From assembly GCA_018242165.1 (NCBI GenBank), contig JAFECL010000007.1, positions 18,904 through 82,903 on the forward strand: 64,000 nucleotides of DNA, written 5' to 3'. This document shows, in pieces, positions 61,883 through 64,000 of this stretch. The translations under genes were made by a program, and so were the position numbers. How positions within the stretch are numbered: position 1 is the stretch's first letter; every line of letters starts with the position of its first letter. Under the pieces are notes generated by a model. It did no database searches. It saw only the letters and a program-made list of their open reading frames with translations, and had not been told where the DNA came from. This stretch comes from Pseudomonadota bacterium. GTDB lineage: Bacteria; Pseudomonadota; Alphaproteobacteria; Sphingomonadales; Sphingomonadaceae.

Positions 61883-62893
61883 ATGGCCGGGCCGGTCACC
61901 TGCTTTGGCGAGCTGCTGATCCGCCTCACACCGCCGGGCAACCGCCTGATCGCGCAGGCCGACCGCCTCGACATGATCGTCGGCGGGGCAGAGGCCAATG
62001 TCGCGGCGGGGTTGGCCAGCCTTGGCCATGCCGTGCGCTTCGTGGGGGCCGTGGCCGATAATCCGCTGGGTGACCGCGCGGTGGCGGCGCTGCGCGCCAC
62101 GGGGGTCGATACCACGTTCCTGAGCCGGGCGCGCGGGCGGATGGGGCTCTACTTTCTCGAGGCCGGCTCCGGTCCGCGCCCATCGGCCATCACCTATGAC
62201 CGGGCCGACAGCGCCTTTGCCCTGGCCGATCCGGCGGCGATCGATTTTGCGGCTGCGCTGGCCGGCGCCCAGCTGTTCCATACCGGCGGGATCACCCCCG
62301 CGCTGGGCCCGGGCGGGGTCGCCCTGGCCCGCGCTGCACAGCGCGCCGCCGTGGCCGCCGGGGTGCCGGTCTGCTTCGATGGCAATTACCGCAGCCAGCT
62401 GTGGGGGGGCTGGGACAGCAACCCCGCCGCCGTGCTGCGCGATCTGGTGGCCGATGCGACGATCCTGATCGGCAACCACCGCGACATTTCGCTGCTGCTG
62501 GGCCGCGCCTTCACCGGTGACGGCGAGGATCGCCGGCGCGAGGCGGCCGAAGCAGCCTTCGCCGCCTTTCCCCAATTACAACTGATCGCCTCGACCGCCC
62601 GCCATATCGTGACGAGCGATCACCATCGCCTTTCCGCGCGGGTCGATGCGCGCGATGCCGCGCACCAGACCGAGGAAATCGACGTTACCGGCATCGTCGA
62701 GCGGATCGGCACCGGCGACGCCTTCGCCACCGGCGTGCTGCACGGCTGGCTGGGGGGTGCCGGCCCGCAGGACATGGTCGAGAGCGGGCTGGCGCTGACC
62801 GCCCTGAAGCATACCCTGCCCGGCGACATGTGCCTGGTAAGCCATGCCGCGCTCTGTGCCTTTGCGCCCGGCGGGGGCGATGTCCGCCGCTGA
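61883..62893 (+). CDS. kdgK: 2-Dehydro-3-deoxygluconokinase
   Basis: A 336-residue PfkB-family sugar kinase phosphorylating 2-keto-3-deoxygluconate to KDPG, the last uronate step before aldolase. Signatures are VGGAEANVAAGLASLG near the start and the ATP/anion-hole motif GTGDAFATGVLHG. It follows kduD by 9 bp and its 3' end overlaps the esterase gene by 14 nt. The KDPG aldolase gene is not in the window. Confidence 0.93.
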   Translation: MAGPVTCFGELLIRLTPPGNRLIAQADRLDMIVGGAEANVAAGLASLGHAVRFVGAVADNPLGDRAVAALRATGVDTTFLSRARGRMGLYFLEAGSGPRPSAITYDRADSAFALADPAAIDFAAALAGAQLFHTGGITPALGPGGVALARAAQRAAVAAGVPVCFDGNYRSQLWGGWDSNPAAVLRDLVADATILIGNHRDISLLLGRAFTGDGEDRRREAAEAAFAAFPQLQLIASTARHIVTSDHHRLSARVDARDAAHQTEEIDVTGIVERIGTGDAFATGVLHGWLGGAGPQDMVESGLALTALKHTLPGDMCLVSHAALCAFAPGGGDVRR

Positions 62894-64000
62894 GGGCCTG
62901 TCCCGCCGCGCCGTGCTGGGTGGCGCGGTGACGGCGGTGGCGCTGGGCGGGCGGGCGCTGGCCGTGCCCGTGGGGCGATGGCGCGGGGTGGCTGGCGAGG
63001 CGGGCAAGGTCGTCGCCTGCCGGGGCATCCGCTATGCCCGGGCCGAACGGTTTCGCGCGCCGGTTCCGGTGCTGGCCGCCGAACAGCAGGCGGGCGACCA
63101 TTTCGGCCCGGCATGCCCGCAGGCGGGCGGCCGCTATGCCCCGTTCAGCGAGGATTGCTTGTTCCTCAATGTCTGGGCCCCGGCGCCGCGCGCCGCCGCA
63201 CCGCGCCCGGTGATGGTCTATATCCATGGCGGCGCCTATGCGAACGGCTCGGTCACCGATCCGCTGAATGACGGGGCCCGGCTGGCCGCAGCGGGCGATG
63301 TGGTGGTGGTCACCGTCAACCACCGCCTGAATGCGCTGGGCTATCTCTACCTGCCCGAACCCTTTCCGGACAGCGGCAATGCCGGGCAGCTCGACCTGAT
63401 CGCGGCGCTGCAATGGGTCCGCCGCAATATCGGCGAGTTTGGCGGCGATGCCGGCAACGTCACCCTGTTCGGCCAATCGGGCGGCGGGGCCAAGATCGCC
63501 ACGCTGATGGCCATGCCCGAGGCTGCCGGCCTGTTTCACAAGGCCATCACCATGAGCGGCCAGCAGTTGACCGCCAGCGGGCCGTTGCACGCCCGTCAGC
63601 GCGCGCGGGCCTTGCTCGATCGGCTGGGGCCGGGGGTGGATCCGGCCACCGTTCCGGTCGAGGCGCTGGTCGCGGCCCTGGCCGCGCGCGATCCGGTGAT
63701 GGGCGGCGCCCTCTACTTCGGCCCGGTGCTCGACATGCGCCACCTGACGCGCCACCCGTTCTGGCCCGATCCTGCGCCCGAGGGGCGGGCGATCCCCCTG
63801 CTGCTGGGCAATACCATTGCCGAAAGCCGCGCCTTCTTCCCGCCCGGCCACCCCCACCTGCAGGGGCTGGACTGGGGCAACCTTGCCGCCCGGGCCGGGC
63901 CGGAGCTGAAGGTCGACATCGATCCCGACTGGGTGGTGGCGCAGTTTCGGGCCCGTTACCCTGAAGACGGGCCCGAACAGATCTTTCACCGGATGGTCAC
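62880..64000 (+). CDS. Exported carboxylesterase (type B), partial at window end
   Basis: An open frame of 373 codons with no stop before the window edge. The N-terminus has a twin-arginine type signal (SRRAVLGGAVTAVALGGRAL). The hydrolase has SEDCLFLNVWAP, the oxyanion segment YIHGGAYANGS, and the nucleophile GQSGGG, all typical of cholinesterase/para-nitrobenzyl-esterase proteins. Its position after kdgK suggests removal of ester groups (methyl, acetyl or feruloyl) from pectic substrates; that is context only. The frame was assembled from the nucleotide sequence. Confidence 0.85.
   Translation, partial: MSAAEGLSRRAVLGGAVTAVALGGRALAVPVGRWRGVAGEAGKVVACRGIRYARAERFRAPVPVLAAEQQAGDHFGPACPQAGGRYAPFSEDCLFLNVWAPAPRAAAPRPVMVYIHGGAYANGSVTDPLNDGARLAAAGDVVVVTVNHRLNALGYLYLPEPFPDSGNAGQLDLIAALQWVRRNIGEFGGDAGNVTLFGQSGGGAKIATLMAMPEAAGLFHKAITMSGQQLTASGPLHARQRARALLDRLGPGVDPATVPVEALVAALAARDPVMGGALYFGPVLDMRHLTRHPFWPDPAPEGRAIPLLLGNTIAESRAFFPPGHPHLQGLDWGNLAARAGPELKVDIDPDWVVAQFRARYPEDGPEQIFHRMV

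Overview
The window looks like chromosomal DNA of a high-GC alphaproteobacterium, most likely a member of the Sphingomonadales. This placement is inferred from uniformly high GC, methionine synthase split into two adjacent genes, an alphaproteobacterial palindromic intergenic repeat, a cluster of GANTC (CcrM-type) sites, and tightly overlapping ATGA/GTGA operons. No rRNA, tRNA, CRISPR array or prophage was seen.

Layout: (1) 0.2-4.2 kb holds a class I ribonucleotide reductase locus (nrdA, a small PepSY-type membrane protein, nrdB) behind a promoter with an NrdR-like palindrome and eight GANTC sites. (2) 4.25-5.15 kb is a repeat-bounded AT-rich island with one HEPN-like gene. (3) 5.2-29.4 kb is ordinary housekeeping: Lrp/alanine dehydrogenase, two divergent peptidases, a secreted EF-hand protein with a two-component system, a pabBC fusion, an aminotransferase, a pseudouridine synthase, arfB, a methionine operon (ArsR-methyltransferase regulator, metF, split metH) with a clear operator, a serine hydrolase, recQ and a beta-helix protein. 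(4) 29.4-49.8 kb is one minus-strand flagellar operon of 29 mostly overlapping genes, from a TPR protein and fliQ down to fliA and two unknown genes. (5) 50.0-52.2 kb is an AT-richer accessory island with a RAYT transposase and its REP sequences, a SUKH immunity-type gene, a TPR-like gene, and a second copy of a ~155-bp repeat also found at 5 kb. (6) 52.2-55.3 kb is a marR-emrA-emrB efflux operon. (7) 55.3-64 kb is a uronate/pectin-breakdown locus (exuT-type transporter, FAH-family protein, uxaA, LacI regulator, kduI, kduD, kdgK, esterase) tied together by three copies of one 14-bp operator.

The most unusual part is the flagellar operon. It encodes the complete export gate, rod, hook, and P and L rings, but the switch/MS-ring part is reduced. 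The fliG position holds a 114-residue protein not recognisable as FliG. FliF lacks the long insertion of its third ring-building domain. The FliM homologue is short and lacks the N-terminal CheY-binding motif. FlgH has no lipobox cysteine. The fliO frame runs about 475 nt into fliP. No filament, cap, junction or motor genes are present here.

The sugar-acid genes form a coherent pathway. Uronates enter through the MFS carrier, UxaA and KduI/KduD converge on 2-keto-3-deoxygluconate, and KdgK phosphorylates it. The shared operator suggests the LacI protein controls all three transcription units and itself. Start sites and functions are read from sequence features only; no database search was possible.
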